Shown here: positions 1 through 6,659 of the stretch, piece after piece
Position numbering within the stretch: position 1 is the stretch's first letter
How the letters are laid out: every line of letters begins with the position of its first letter
From: Deltaproteobacteria bacterium
GTDB taxonomy: Bacteria > Desulfobacterota > DSM-4660 > Desulfatiglandales > HGW-15
Direction: 5' to 3'
Assembly: GCA_016926135.1 (NCBI GenBank)
Contig: JAFGPH010000489.1
Span: forward strand, 1-7,031
DNA length: 7,031 bases
Notes under the pieces: generated by a model
What the model was told of the DNA's origin: nothing
Seen by the model: only the letters and a program-made list of their open reading frames with translations
Database searches by the model: none
Translations under genes and position numbers: made by a program

Positions 1-215
1 GCATGTACGCCTCGGTCCTCGGGATTTCACAGGCCTTGCGTCTAATGCTTGCTGGTGAATCGGGGAACCCCCGAACCGTTTGGTTTCAGCGGATAAGCTC
101 GAAGTTGACGGTGGATTTGGGACCTCTCAATGATTTGACGAAGCCTCTGCTTTGATGTACAAGGATAAATTACCTTACAGCCCTTAGTAACCCCACAATA
201 AGGAGAGAATCGGCC
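1..215. other. Upstream non-coding leader of the aminotransferase operon
   Basis: I recognise no gene here. One plus-strand frame is open from the window edge to a TGA at 153-155 (about 50 codons). Its translation resembles nothing I know, so it could be the tail of a gene cut by the edge, or chance. A short hairpin (CGGGG, three-base loop, CCCCG) lies at 61-73. The stretch from about 105 to 200 is more AT-rich than the genes and contains two TTGACG hexamers (105-110 and 135-140), as expected for a promoter region. A good Shine-Dalgarno, AAGGAG at 200-205, closes the region before the ATG at 216. Confidence 0.5.
135..163 (+). promoter_or_regulatory. Candidate sigma-70 promoter for the alaC-hom-apgM unit
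   Basis: TTGACG (135-140, 5/6 match to the -35 consensus) is followed after exactly 17 bases by TACAAG (158-163, 4/6 match to TATAAT). Transcription would start near 170, leaving a leader of about 45 nt before the ATG at 216. The position fits the first gene of the unit. A match of this quality can occur by chance, and an alternative -35 (TTGACG at 105-110) exists. Confidence 0.35.
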
Positions 216-1382
216 ATGGACGAATTCAGGAGGATGACACGTCTCCCCCCATACGTTTTCAGGGTCGTGGAGAGCCTGAAGATGGAGCTTCGGCACAAGG
301 GGGAGGACATCATTGATCTGGGCATGGGCAATCCGGACACCCCTACCCCAAAGCATATTGTGGAGAAGCTTATTGAGGCGGCCCAAAAGCCCCACAACCA
401 CAGGTATTCCGCCTCTGCCGGGATCACCAGGCTGCGACAGGCCATCGTGGACTGGTACAAAAGGCGTTTCGACGTGGACCTGGATCCCGATGAGGAGGCC
501 ATCGCCACCATGGGATCCAAGGAAGGGCTCGCACATCTGGTGCTTGCCATCATCAGCCCCGGGGACGTGGTGTTCGCACCCAATCCCACCTATCCCATCC
601 ATCCGTATTCGGCGATCATAGCGGGAGGCGATGTTCGCAGCATTCCCATCGGGCAGGACAGGGATTTCTTCGAGGACCTGCTCGCTGCCATGAGGCAGAC
701 GTGGCCAAGCCCGAAGCTGCTGATCATCTCCTATCCCCACAATCCAACGACAGCCGTGGTGGACCGGTCCTTCTTCGAGAAGATCGTGGACTTCTGCCGT
801 GAACACAAGATGATGGTCATCCACGATTTTGCTTACGCCGACCTGGTCTTTGACGGATACAAGCCCACGAGCTTCCTGCAGATCCCCGGAGCAAAGGAAA
901 TCGGTGTGGAGACCTTCAGCCTCACCAAAAGTTACTCCATGCCGGGATGGCGAGTGGGTTTTTGCGTGGGGAACAGGGACTTGGTGTCCGCCCTCAGAAG
1001 GATCAAGAGCTATCTCGACTACGGCATGTTCCAGCCGATCCAGATCGCCGCCATCATCGCCCTGAACGGGCCGGACGACTGCGTCCACGAGATTGTGGAC
1101 ATCTACAGGCAGAGGAGAGACGCCCTGGTGGACGGGCTCAACAGGATCGGATGGGCCATCGATAAGCCCAAAGGGACGATGTTCGTCTGGGCCAGGATCC
1201 CCGAACCCTACCAGAAAATGGGTTCGGTGGAGTTCTCCAAGATGCTTATCCAGAAGGCCAGGGTAGCCGTATCCCCAGGCAGGGGCTTCGGAGAGTACGG
1301 CGACACCCATGTGAGGTTCGCCCTGGTGGAGAACCCGCACCGTATCGGCCAGGCTATCCGGGGGATCAAACAGGTGTTGTAG
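216..1382 (+). CDS. alaC: PLP-dependent class I aminotransferase, AlaC-like (alanine/aspartate type)
   Basis: A fold-type I, class I/II aminotransferase of 388 residues, full length for the AlaC (YfdZ) group, which transfers amino groups between alanine or another amino acid and a keto acid such as 2-oxoglutarate. It is a cytosolic enzyme with no signal peptide. Visible landmarks: N-terminal MGNPDTPTP (37-45); NPTYP with Y126; SYPHNP with N176; HDFAYAD with D204 and Y207, which contact the PLP ring; the Schiff-base lysine K238 in [15 protein letters not shown] with phosphate-binding R246; and R367 in HVRFAL for the substrate carboxylate. The ATG at 216 follows AAGGAG at 200-205 with good spacing. 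It is the first gene of the unit, ahead of hom. In Geobacter-type genomes the homologue is often labelled aspartate aminotransferase, and LL-diaminopimelate aminotransferase relatives are also near, so the fold and reaction class are secure but the preferred substrate is not. Confidence 0.85.
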   Translation: MDEFRRMTRLPPYVFRVVESLKMELRHKGEDIIDLGMGNPDTPTPKHIVEKLIEAAQKPHNHRYSASAGITRLRQAIVDWYKRRFDVDLDPDEEAIATMGSKEGLAHLVLAIISPGDVVFAPNPTYPIHPYSAIIAGGDVRSIPIGQDRDFFEDLLAAMRQTWPSPKLLIISYPHNPTTAVVDRSFFEKIVDFCREHKMMVIHDFAYADLVFDGYKPTSFLQIPGAKEIGVETFSLTKSYSMPGWRVGFCVGNRDLVSALRRIKSYLDYGMFQPIQIAAIIALNGPDDCVHEIVDIYRQRRDALVDGLNRIGWAIDKPKGTMFVWARIPEPYQKMGSVEFSKMLIQKARVAVSPGRGFGEYGDTHVRFALVENPHRIGQAIRGIKQVL

Positions 1383-1460
1383 GTTCAAGGTGCAAGGCCC
1401 AGGGTTCAGGGTCAGCCGAAGAGCTTTCATTCCCCTGTACCCGATACCCTGCACCCGGTC
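1382..1460. repeat. Inverted pair of degenerate 7-bp tandem repeats
   Basis: From the last base of the aminotransferase stop codon, five 7-base units follow without a gap: GGTTCAA, GGTGCAA, GGCCCAG, GGTTCAG, GGTCAGC (1382-1416). After a short spacer, four units in the opposite sense follow: CCCTGTA, CCCGATA, CCCTGCA, CCCGGTC (1433-1460). The arms 1389-1411 and 1433-1455 pair at 17 of 23 positions around a 21-nt loop, so the transcript could fold. There is no T-tract, so it is not a classical terminator. I recall similar heptamer strings between genes of deltaproteobacteria; that is memory, not a search. The repeat sits between alaC and hom and probably displaced them slightly. Confidence 0.65.
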
Positions 1461-1520
1461 CCGTGCGACATGGCTCATTTCAAAATCACCGGCAATGACT
1501 CTCCCTTGGGAACACGAGAT

Positions 1521-2843
1521 ATGGACAAAATTAACATCGGCATCATTGGGTTCGGCACCGTGGGGAGCGGCACGGTCCAGGTCCTCCTGGAGAACCGGGC
1601 GCTCATATCCGATCGGGTGGGCTCCGAGATCGTCGTCAAGAGGATCGCCGACCTGGACCTGGAAACCGACCGGGGGCTCCCCGTGCACAAAGGGCTCCTC
1701 ACCCGGGAGGCCCTGGACATCATCAACGACCCGGAGATCCACATCGTGGTGGAACTCATGGGCGGCCTCGACAAGGCCAGGGAGTACATCCTGGCCTCCC
1801 TCGAAAAGGGCAAGCATGTGGTGACTGCGAACAAGGCCCTGCTGGCCGAGCACGGCGAGGAGATCTACCGCACCGCCGAAGTGCACGGGGTCAGCCTCGC
1901 CTTTGAGGCGAGCGTGGGGGGCGGCATCCCCATCATCCGCTCCCTGAGAGAAGGCCTGTCGGCCAACCGTATCAGCACCATCATGGCCATCCTCAACGGC
2001 ACGTCCAATTACATCCTGACCCGGATGACCCGGAAGGGGCTGCCCTATGACAGGGCGGTGAAGGAGGCAATCGAACTGGGCTACGCCGAAGATCCCCCCA
2101 CCCTGGACGTAGACGGCACCGACGCGGCCCACAAACTGGCCATCCTCGTTTCCATTGTCTTCGGGATGCCCGCATCCTTCGAAACCATCTTCCGCGAGGG
2201 CATCGACAGGCTGACCCCGGAGGACATCCAGTTTGCGAGTGAGTTCGGTTATGCCATCAAGCTCCTGGCCATTGCCCGCCGCGTAGGGGAGGGGGTGGAG
2301 GCCAGGGTCCATCCGGCCATGGTCCCCCTGGATCACATCATGGCCAATGTGAATGGGGCTTACAACGCCATTTACCTGGAAGGCGATTTCGCAGGCCCTC
2401 ACCTGTACTACGGGCTGGGTGCAGGGAAGAGGCCGACAGGGAGCGCCGTCGTATCGGACATCATCTCCCTGGCCCGGCAGATCCGGCACGGGATCAAGAT
2501 CCTTGTGCCCCCTCTCGCCCACGTGCGGGCGGCACCGGGGACCGTACCCGTCGTGCCCGTTGAGGAACTGGTGTCGTCCTACTATTTCAGGTTCTCCGCC
2601 AGGGACATGCCGGGCGTGCTTTCCAAGATCGCCGGCATCCTGGGCGACCACGACATCAGCATCTACTCGGTCATCCAGAAGGGGCGGGAGGTGGACGGGT
2701 CGGTCCCCGTCGTGATGCTCACCCACGAAGCCCGGGAACGGAGCGTCATCGCGGCCCTCAAAGAGTTGGATGGACTGGACGTCCTCACGGACAGGACCGT
2801 GATGATCCGGGTGGAGGAAGGAAGGCAGCGAGACGATGTCTGA
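1521..2843 (+). CDS. hom: Homoserine dehydrogenase (with C-terminal ACT domain)
   Basis: NAD(P)H-dependent reduction of aspartate 4-semialdehyde to homoserine, the branch point to threonine and methionine. From the ATG at 1521 the protein has 440 residues, normal for the monofunctional ACT-containing form. Visible parts: Rossmann motif GFGTVG (10-15); VTANKALLAEHG with catalytic-type K105; FEASVGGGIPII (128-139); ILNGTSNYIL with N159-G160-T161; the substrate segment from GYAE to DGTDAAHK (187-205) with K205; GLGAGKRPTGSAVVSD (298-313); and an ACT domain from about 352 to 430, which in this family gives threonine feedback inhibition. An in-frame ATG at 1470 would add 17 residues. I reject it because the family begins a few residues before the glycine motif and there is no Shine-Dalgarno there; the 1521 site is also weak. 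It overlaps the next gene by 8 nt (ATGTCTGA), indicating translational coupling. Confidence 0.93.
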   Translation: MDKINIGIIGFGTVGSGTVQVLLENRALISDRVGSEIVVKRIADLDLETDRGLPVHKGLLTREALDIINDPEIHIVVELMGGLDKAREYILASLEKGKHVVTANKALLAEHGEEIYRTAEVHGVSLAFEASVGGGIPIIRSLREGLSANRISTIMAILNGTSNYILTRMTRKGLPYDRAVKEAIELGYAEDPPTLDVDGTDAAHKLAILVSIVFGMPASFETIFREGIDRLTPEDIQFASEFGYAIKLLAIARRVGEGVEARVHPAMVPLDHIMANVNGAYNAIYLEGDFAGPHLYYGLGAGKRPTGSAVVSDIISLARQIRHGIKILVPPLAHVRAAPGTVPVVPVEELVSSYYFRFSARDMPGVLSKIAGILGDHDISIYSVIQKGREVDGSVPVVMLTHEARERSVIAALKELDGLDVLTDRTVMIRVEEGRQRDDV

Positions 2844-4053
2844 TGAGCGTGCGACAAGGTACATCATCCTGGTGGGAGACGGGATGGCCGATTATCCCCT
2901 CGAAGAACTGGGCGGAAGAACCCCTCTCGAGGTGGCGGAAACCCCCTTCATGGACCGGATTGCCTCCCATCGCGTGGGGCTGGCACGAACCATTCCTGTG
3001 GGCATGGAACCCGGAAGCGATGTGGCCAATCTCTCCCTCCTCGGCTACGACCCACGAAGATACCACACCCGCAGGGCACCCTTTGAGGCCGCCAGCATGG
3101 GCGTTTCCCTGAAACCCGAGCAGGTGGCCTTCAGGATGAACCTCGTCACCCTGGACCGGCGATCCGAGCAGGAGATCCTCATGATCAGCCACAGCTCGGG
3201 GGACATCACCACCGGGGAGTCCTCCGAGATCTTTCCCGACCTCAAGCGGGGCCTGGAGGTCCCGGGGATTCAGGTCTTCAGGGGTGTGGGGTACAGGCAC
3301 CTGCTCGTGTGGGACAACGGACCTGAAGCAGCGCTCACCATCCCTCCTCACGACGTGCTCGACCAGAACATGGCCCCCTATCTCCACACAGGTTCCGACA
3401 ATCCGGTGCCGGAGATGATCAGGCGATCCTGGCCTTTCCTGGAGAAGCACCCCATCAACCTGAGGCGCAGGAGCGCGGGTCTCAAGGAGGCCAACTCCGT
3501 CTGGCTGTGGGGCCAGGGGAAGGCCCCCCGGATGCCCCGCTTCAAGGAAAGGTTCGGCCTCGAAGGGGGCGTCATCTCGGCCGTGGACCTTGTGAAGGGA
3601 ATCGGCATCTACGCCGGATTCACCCCCATCCATGTGGAAGGGGCCACGGGCTATCTCGACACCAATTACGTGGGAAAGGCGGAAGGGGCACTGATTGCCC
3701 TGAGGGATCTGGATTTCATCTTCCTTCATGTGGAGGCCCCCGATGAGGCGGGACATGCCGGGAACACACGGGAGAAGATCCAGGCCATAGAAAACTTCGA
3801 CAGAAAGGTGGTGGGAACCGTGCTTCAGGGGTTGGATGCGTTCCCGGACTTCCGCATCATGGTGGTGAGCGATCATTTCACCCCCATCCCCAAAAGGACC
3901 CACACCCCCGAGCCGACCCCCTTTGCGTGGGCCAGCAAGGAGGAGCTGGAAGGAGAACGGGAACCCCGGGCATTCACCGAGAGGGCGGCCGCTGGCAGCG
4001 GCCTGCTCTTCGAGAACGGGCATGAGATGATGGAGCACTTCTTGGCGGCTTAG
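2836..4053 (+). CDS. apgM: ApgM-family phosphoglycerate mutase homologue, probable homoserine kinase (ThrB2)
   Basis: A 405-residue member of the archaeal-type cofactor-independent phosphoglycerate mutase family, in the alkaline phosphatase superfamily. Metal and catalytic landmarks are all present: VGDGMAD with D15; PGSDVANLSLLGYDP with the nucleophile-type S61; HVEAPDEAGHAG with D303 and H307; VVSDHFTPIP with D346-H347; and H356 in the RTHTPEPTPF segment. By annotation it interconverts 2- and 3-phosphoglycerate. In deltaproteobacteria, however, the copy next to hom has been proposed to phosphorylate homoserine in place of ThrB (the 'proposed homoserine kinase' subfamily). The 8-nt overlap with hom supports a threonine-pathway role. 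The start at 2836 is preceded by purine-rich GGAGGAAGGAAGG (about 2813-2825). The stop codon lies in the left copy of a direct repeat flanking an insertion. The family is secure; the choice between mutase and kinase is inference. Confidence 0.85.
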   Translation: MSDERATRYIILVGDGMADYPLEELGGRTPLEVAETPFMDRIASHRVGLARTIPVGMEPGSDVANLSLLGYDPRRYHTRRAPFEAASMGVSLKPEQVAFRMNLVTLDRRSEQEILMISHSSGDITTGESSEIFPDLKRGLEVPGIQVFRGVGYRHLLVWDNGPEAALTIPPHDVLDQNMAPYLHTGSDNPVPEMIRRSWPFLEKHPINLRRRSAGLKEANSVWLWGQGKAPRMPRFKERFGLEGGVISAVDLVKGIGIYAGFTPIHVEGATGYLDTNYVGKAEGALIALRDLDFIFLHVEAPDEAGHAGNTREKIQAIENFDRKVVGTVLQGLDAFPDFRIMVVSDHFTPIPKRTHTPEPTPFAWASKEELEGEREPRAFTERAAAGSGLLFENGHEMMEHFLAA

Positions 4054-4058
4054 TGCCC
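4049..4058 (+). repeat. Left copy of 10-bp direct repeat (likely target-site duplication)
   Basis: CTTAGTGCCC, identical to 4380-4389. The TAG inside it is the stop codon of apgM. The two copies bracket the palindromic element, as expected if a mobile element duplicated its target on insertion. Confidence 0.6.
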
Positions 4059-4379
4059 CTTTTCATAAATACGTTCACGAATACGGAGCGCATGACGGGC
4101 CGCGCTGGGGGTGGTCTCTCAGGACCGCAACTCATCTTTATCCGTTGCCGGTTACCGCCCCGTAATATCGAAATTTTTACCGTTGCAGGGACAGGGCTGT
4201 AATCCGTTTCGGTTGTCGCAGCCCGGGGCTGCTTGTGGAAAATGCAGAATCCGGGTCCCGTCTTATACGCATCGGGGAAATAGTTGCGGCCTGGACGACC
4301 ACCCCCAGCGCGGCCCTTACGCGTTGCATGCTTCCATTCATGGCTGCAGAATACGTCACCGTATTTATGAAAAGGTTTA
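4059..4379. mobile_element. MITE-like palindromic insertion between apgM and adk
   Basis: A non-coding element of about 321 bp with nested inverted repeats. The outer ends pair perfectly over 16 bp (CCTTTTCATAAATACG at 4058-4073 with CGTATTTATGAAAAGG at 4360-4375). A 20-bp perfect pair follows (GGGCCGCGCTGGGGGTGGTC at 4097-4116 with its complement at 4297-4316), then a weaker pair around 4121-4132 and 4282-4292. The core has a tight palindrome, GCAGCCCGGGGCTGC (4218-4232). A 10-bp direct repeat flanks the element. These features suggest a non-autonomous transposable element or a fossil of one. The right end carries about five unpaired bases (GTTTA) before the flanking repeat, so the exact ends are uncertain. 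No transposase is encoded. The element is more AT-rich at its ends than the genes around it. A structured RNA gene is a less likely alternative. Confidence 0.6.
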
Positions 4380-4389
4380 CTTAGTGCCC
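4380..4389 (+). repeat. Right copy of 10-bp direct repeat (likely target-site duplication)
   Basis: CTTAGTGCCC, identical to 4049-4058. Only 37 bases separate it from the adk start codon. Removing the element and one copy would put the apgM stop 42 bp before adk. Confidence 0.6.
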
Positions 4390-4426
4390 GTGCAAGAACA
4401 AATCCAATCAAAGAGGAGAGGAAACC

Positions 4427-5107
4427 ATGAACATTCTTTTTTTCGGTCCGAACGGAAGCGGGAAAGGCACACAGGGTGCCATTGTGAAGGACAAGTACGG
4501 CACGCCCCACATTGAGACGGGCGTCATCTTCAGGGACAACATCTCCAGGGGCACGGCGCTGGGCAAGGAGGCCAAGGGATACATCGACCGCGGGGAGTTG
4601 GTCCCGGACAGCATCACCATCCCCATGATCCTCGATCGCATCAAGGAACCCGACTGCAAGAACTGGTGGCTCCTGGACGGGTTCCCCAGAAACCTCACCC
4701 AGGCCCAGGAACTGGACACGGCCCTGAAAAAGGCCGGTATCCGGCTCGACATCGTCATCGAGATCGTGCTGGACAGGCAGATCGCCAAGAACCGCATCAT
4801 GGGCCGGCGCCTTTGCGTGAACGACAACAACCATCCCAACAACATCTTCATCGACGCCATCAAACCCAACGGCGACCAGTGCAGGGTGTGCGGCGGTGAT
4901 CTCAAGACCCGGTCCGACGACCAGGACGAGGCCGCCATCGACAAGAGGCACAACATTTACTACGACGACAAGACCGGCACCATGGCGGCCATCAACTTCT
5001 TCAAGGATCTGTCCGCCAGGAACCAGGGCCTCCCCAGGGTTATCGAACTGGACGGAAAGCCCGGGGTTAAGGAGGTCTCGGCCGAGCTCATGGGGAAACT
5101 GGGCTAG
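4427..5107 (+). CDS. adk: Adenylate kinase with Cys-His-Cys-Cys metal-binding LID
   Basis: Cytosolic enzyme that converts ATP plus AMP to two ADP. It has 226 residues, the length of the long bacterial form. Landmarks: Walker A GPNGSGKGTQ (7-16); the AMP-binding TGVIFRD (31-37); LLDGFPRNLTQAQ (82-94) with the AMP-binding FPR; GRR at 126-128 opening the LID; and TRSDDQDE (161-168). The LID carries C130, H136, C152 and C155, giving C-X5-H-X15-C-X2-C. This differs from the usual four-cysteine zinc site but matches the metal site reported for Desulfovibrio gigas adenylate kinase, which binds zinc, cobalt or iron. The start is clear: GAGGAG at 4413-4418 precedes the ATG by 8 nt. The gene was probably close behind apgM before the element inserted, so its transcription may now depend on read-through or on a promoter in the element. 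Confidence 0.95.
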   Translation: MNILFFGPNGSGKGTQGAIVKDKYGTPHIETGVIFRDNISRGTALGKEAKGYIDRGELVPDSITIPMILDRIKEPDCKNWWLLDGFPRNLTQAQELDTALKKAGIRLDIVIEIVLDRQIAKNRIMGRRLCVNDNNHPNNIFIDAIKPNGDQCRVCGGDLKTRSDDQDEAAIDKRHNIYYDDKTGTMAAINFFKDLSARNQGLPRVIELDGKPGVKEVSAELMGKLG

Positions 5108-5146
5108 GCGGCGGAAATCTTCGGACGCGGTCGACCCAATCATGCA

Positions 5147-5168
5147 AGGGCATCTGAAGGGGTGCCCT
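5147..5168 (+). terminator. Weak candidate terminator after adk
   Basis: AGGGCA (5147-5152) can pair with TGCCCT (5163-5168) around a 10-nt loop, followed by a T-containing but interrupted tail (TCTGTTTGTG from 5171). It lies 40 nt past the adk stop. The stem is short and the tail poor, so this is only a possibility. Confidence 0.2.
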
Positions 5169-5193
5169 CGTCTGTTTGTGGGGCGGGACTGGA

Positions 5194-5324
5194 GACACAG
5201 AGATCTCAGAGATGAGCTTTCCCTTTCTTCCAACCCTGATCGAGGAGCTGTGGTTTTTGCACGATCGCTATCTCCCGATCGGGCAAAAAAGAAATCCAAT
5301 CTCTGTGCTCTCTGTGCCTCTGTG
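5194..5324. repeat. Inverted CTCTGTG-type short tandem repeat
   Basis: The right arm has three CTCTGTG units at 5301-5307, 5310-5316 and 5318-5324, spaced 9 and 8 bases apart. The left arm, GACACAGAGATCTCAGAGAT (5194-5213), pairs with 5299-5318 at 17 of 20 positions. The arms are about 85 bp apart and enclose a second, strong hairpin (5254-5289). It fills most of the adk-peptidase gap (5108-5374), which holds no gene. I recall CTCTGTG strings of this kind as common intergenic repeats in environmental bacteria, including deltaproteobacteria; copy number in this genome is unknown. Confidence 0.6.
5254..5289. repeat. Strong hairpin inside the CTCTGTG repeat
   Basis: TTTTTGCACGATCG (5254-5267) pairs with CGATCGGGCAAAAA (5276-5289) at 13 of 14 positions around an 8-nt loop. 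On both strands the T-run precedes the stem and the A-run follows it, so the geometry is wrong for an intrinsic terminator. It is better described as part of the repeat or as a protein-binding or structural site. Confidence 0.6.
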
Positions 5325-5374
5325 GTGAAAAATGGAAACTACTTGTTGCCCCCCTCAATAAGTATGGGGTATTC

Positions 5375-6622
5375 ATGGATCACAAAGACTGGGTAAAGGG
5401 GCATTTCAAACAACTGGCCGGGTCCATGGGCTTCACCTTCGTGCCTCGCGAAGAGATCGCTCACAGGATCACCCGGCTCAGGCAGGTCATGGCCAGGGAG
5501 ACCATGGAGGCCTGCCTGGTGGTCCAGAAGATGGACCTCTACTACCTTTCCGGGACCTCCCAGGACGCCATCCTCTACATACCCCTGGAGGGAAATCCGC
5601 TCCTCATGGTGCGGAGGGAACTGGAAAGGGCCAGACTGGAGTCTCCCCTGGAGGCAGTCAACCCTATGAGGTCTATCCGGGAACTCTCCTCCATCGTCAG
5701 AGAGCGCACCGGCAGGTTCCCCGAGACCCTCGGGATCGAGATGGACCTTCTCCCCGCAAGGGACTACTTCAAATTCCAGGAACTCTTTTCCGGGGTCCGG
5801 TTCATGGATGCCTCCCCCCTCATCCGGGACGTGCGCAAGATCAAGTCACCCTTTGAGATCGACCTCATGAGGAAGGCAGGCGAGATCGGCCGGAGGGTCT
5901 ACCTGAAGGCACGGAAGATCCTGACGGAGGGAATGAGCGAGATCGAGTTCGGCGGGCTCCTGGAGGCAGAGGCCAAGAAGCTCGGCCACGAAGGTCTCCT
6001 GAGGGTAAGGTCCATGAACTACGAGGCCTACACCTGGCACGTGCTGAGCGGGGTCACTGCCGGCATCGTGAGCCAGTCCGACTCGCCCATGGGAGGGTTG
6101 GGTCTTTCCCCGGCCTTCCCGGTAGGTGCAAGCCGCAAGATCATGAAGGCCCATGAACCCATCCTGGTGGATTTCGGCACCTGCTACCACGGATACCAGA
6201 CCGACGAGACCCGGATGTTTTCTATCGGCAGGATGGGGCGGAAGTTTGTGGACGCCTACCGGGCCTGCCGGGAGATCCACGATGCGGTCCTTGCCCGGAC
6301 CAGGCCCGGCGCGGATTGCGAGGCCACTTACCTGAGCACCCTCAAGATGGCAGAGAGGCTTGGGTACAGGGACAGCTACCTCGGGCCCCCCGGCCTCCAG
6401 ACCCGTTTCATTGCCCACGGCATCGGTCTGGAACTCGGTGAGCCGCCCTTTCTGGCCCAGGGCCAGTCCTACCCCCTGGAAGCAGGCATGACCTTTGCGG
6501 TGGAGCCCAAGATCGTCTTTCCCGGCGAGGGCGCGGTGGGCCTCGAAAACACGGTGGTCGTCACCGAGGAGGGATACGAAATCCTCACCCCCCTGGGGAT
6601 GGAGATCTTTGAGGCGTACTGA
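5375..6622 (+). CDS. M24-family metallopeptidase, aminopeptidase P / Xaa-Pro peptidase-like
   Basis: A 415-residue 'pita-bread' fold protein. The N-terminal creatinase-like domain covers about 28-150 and the catalytic domain about 160-405. All five expected metal ligands are visible: D266 in ILVDFG, D277 in YQTDETR, H348 in FIAHGIGLELGE, E377 in AVEPKI and E391 in GLENTVVV. H222 in WHVLSG is at the usual substrate-histidine region. Such enzymes remove an N-terminal residue before proline, or split Xaa-Pro dipeptides, in the cytosol with two divalent metals. The segment 223-252, rich in G, S and P, is not the SGPN..PH stretch typical of PepP/PepQ, so the substrate may differ. No signal peptide is evident. 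The ATG at 5375 has only GGGG (5365-5368) as a possible ribosome site. ATG at 5426 is an in-frame alternative that would drop 17 residues. Confidence 0.85.
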   Translation: MDHKDWVKGHFKQLAGSMGFTFVPREEIAHRITRLRQVMARETMEACLVVQKMDLYYLSGTSQDAILYIPLEGNPLLMVRRELERARLESPLEAVNPMRSIRELSSIVRERTGRFPETLGIEMDLLPARDYFKFQELFSGVRFMDASPLIRDVRKIKSPFEIDLMRKAGEIGRRVYLKARKILTEGMSEIEFGGLLEAEAKKLGHEGLLRVRSMNYEAYTWHVLSGVTAGIVSQSDSPMGGLGLSPAFPVGASRKIMKAHEPILVDFGTCYHGYQTDETRMFSIGRMGRKFVDAYRACREIHDAVLARTRPGADCEATYLSTLKMAERLGYRDSYLGPPGLQTRFIAHGIGLELGEPPFLAQGQSYPLEAGMTFAVEPKIVFPGEGAVGLENTVVVTEEGYEILTPLGMEIFEAY

Positions 6623-6659
6623 TTGACCGCTTTGCTGCTTCCACTGCTCATCGCAGGCA

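Noticed and set aside
1382..1460. CRISPR-like array
   Set aside because: The units are 7 bases and contiguous, without spacers, and no cas gene is present.
1470..1520. Upstream ATG as the start of hom (17 extra residues)
   Set aside because: No Shine-Dalgarno is present, the extra residues are not part of the family's N-terminus, and the Rossmann motif is placed normally from the ATG at 1521.
42..2867. Very long minus-strand open frame (941 codons) opposite alaC and hom
   Set aside because: It is a by-product of GC-rich codon use in the plus-strand genes. The translation is rich in G, D, H, V and P with no domain I recognise, and it runs through two genes with intact catalytic motifs and across the heptamer repeat.
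4059..4379. Integron attC site or 6S-like structured RNA
   Set aside because: attC core sites (RYYYAAC/GTTRRRY) are absent at the ends, and the element is too long. The flanking 10-bp direct repeat fits insertion better than an RNA gene, although an RNA cannot be fully excluded.
4111..4515. Plus-strand open frame of 134 codons spanning the palindromic element and the start of adk
   Set aside because: It overlaps adk out of frame and lies mostly in inverted-repeat sequence. It shows no recognisable protein features and lacks a Shine-Dalgarno.
5254..5289. Intrinsic terminator between adk and the peptidase
   Set aside because: The U-tract would precede the stem on either strand; the 3' side is an A-run, so the polarity is wrong.
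2785..5299. Two further long minus-strand frames (2785-4038 and 3974-5299) opposite apgM and adk
   Set aside because: Same codon-bias shadow. The plus-strand proteins account for the sequence, and the second frame runs across the palindromic element, which is implausible for a real gene.
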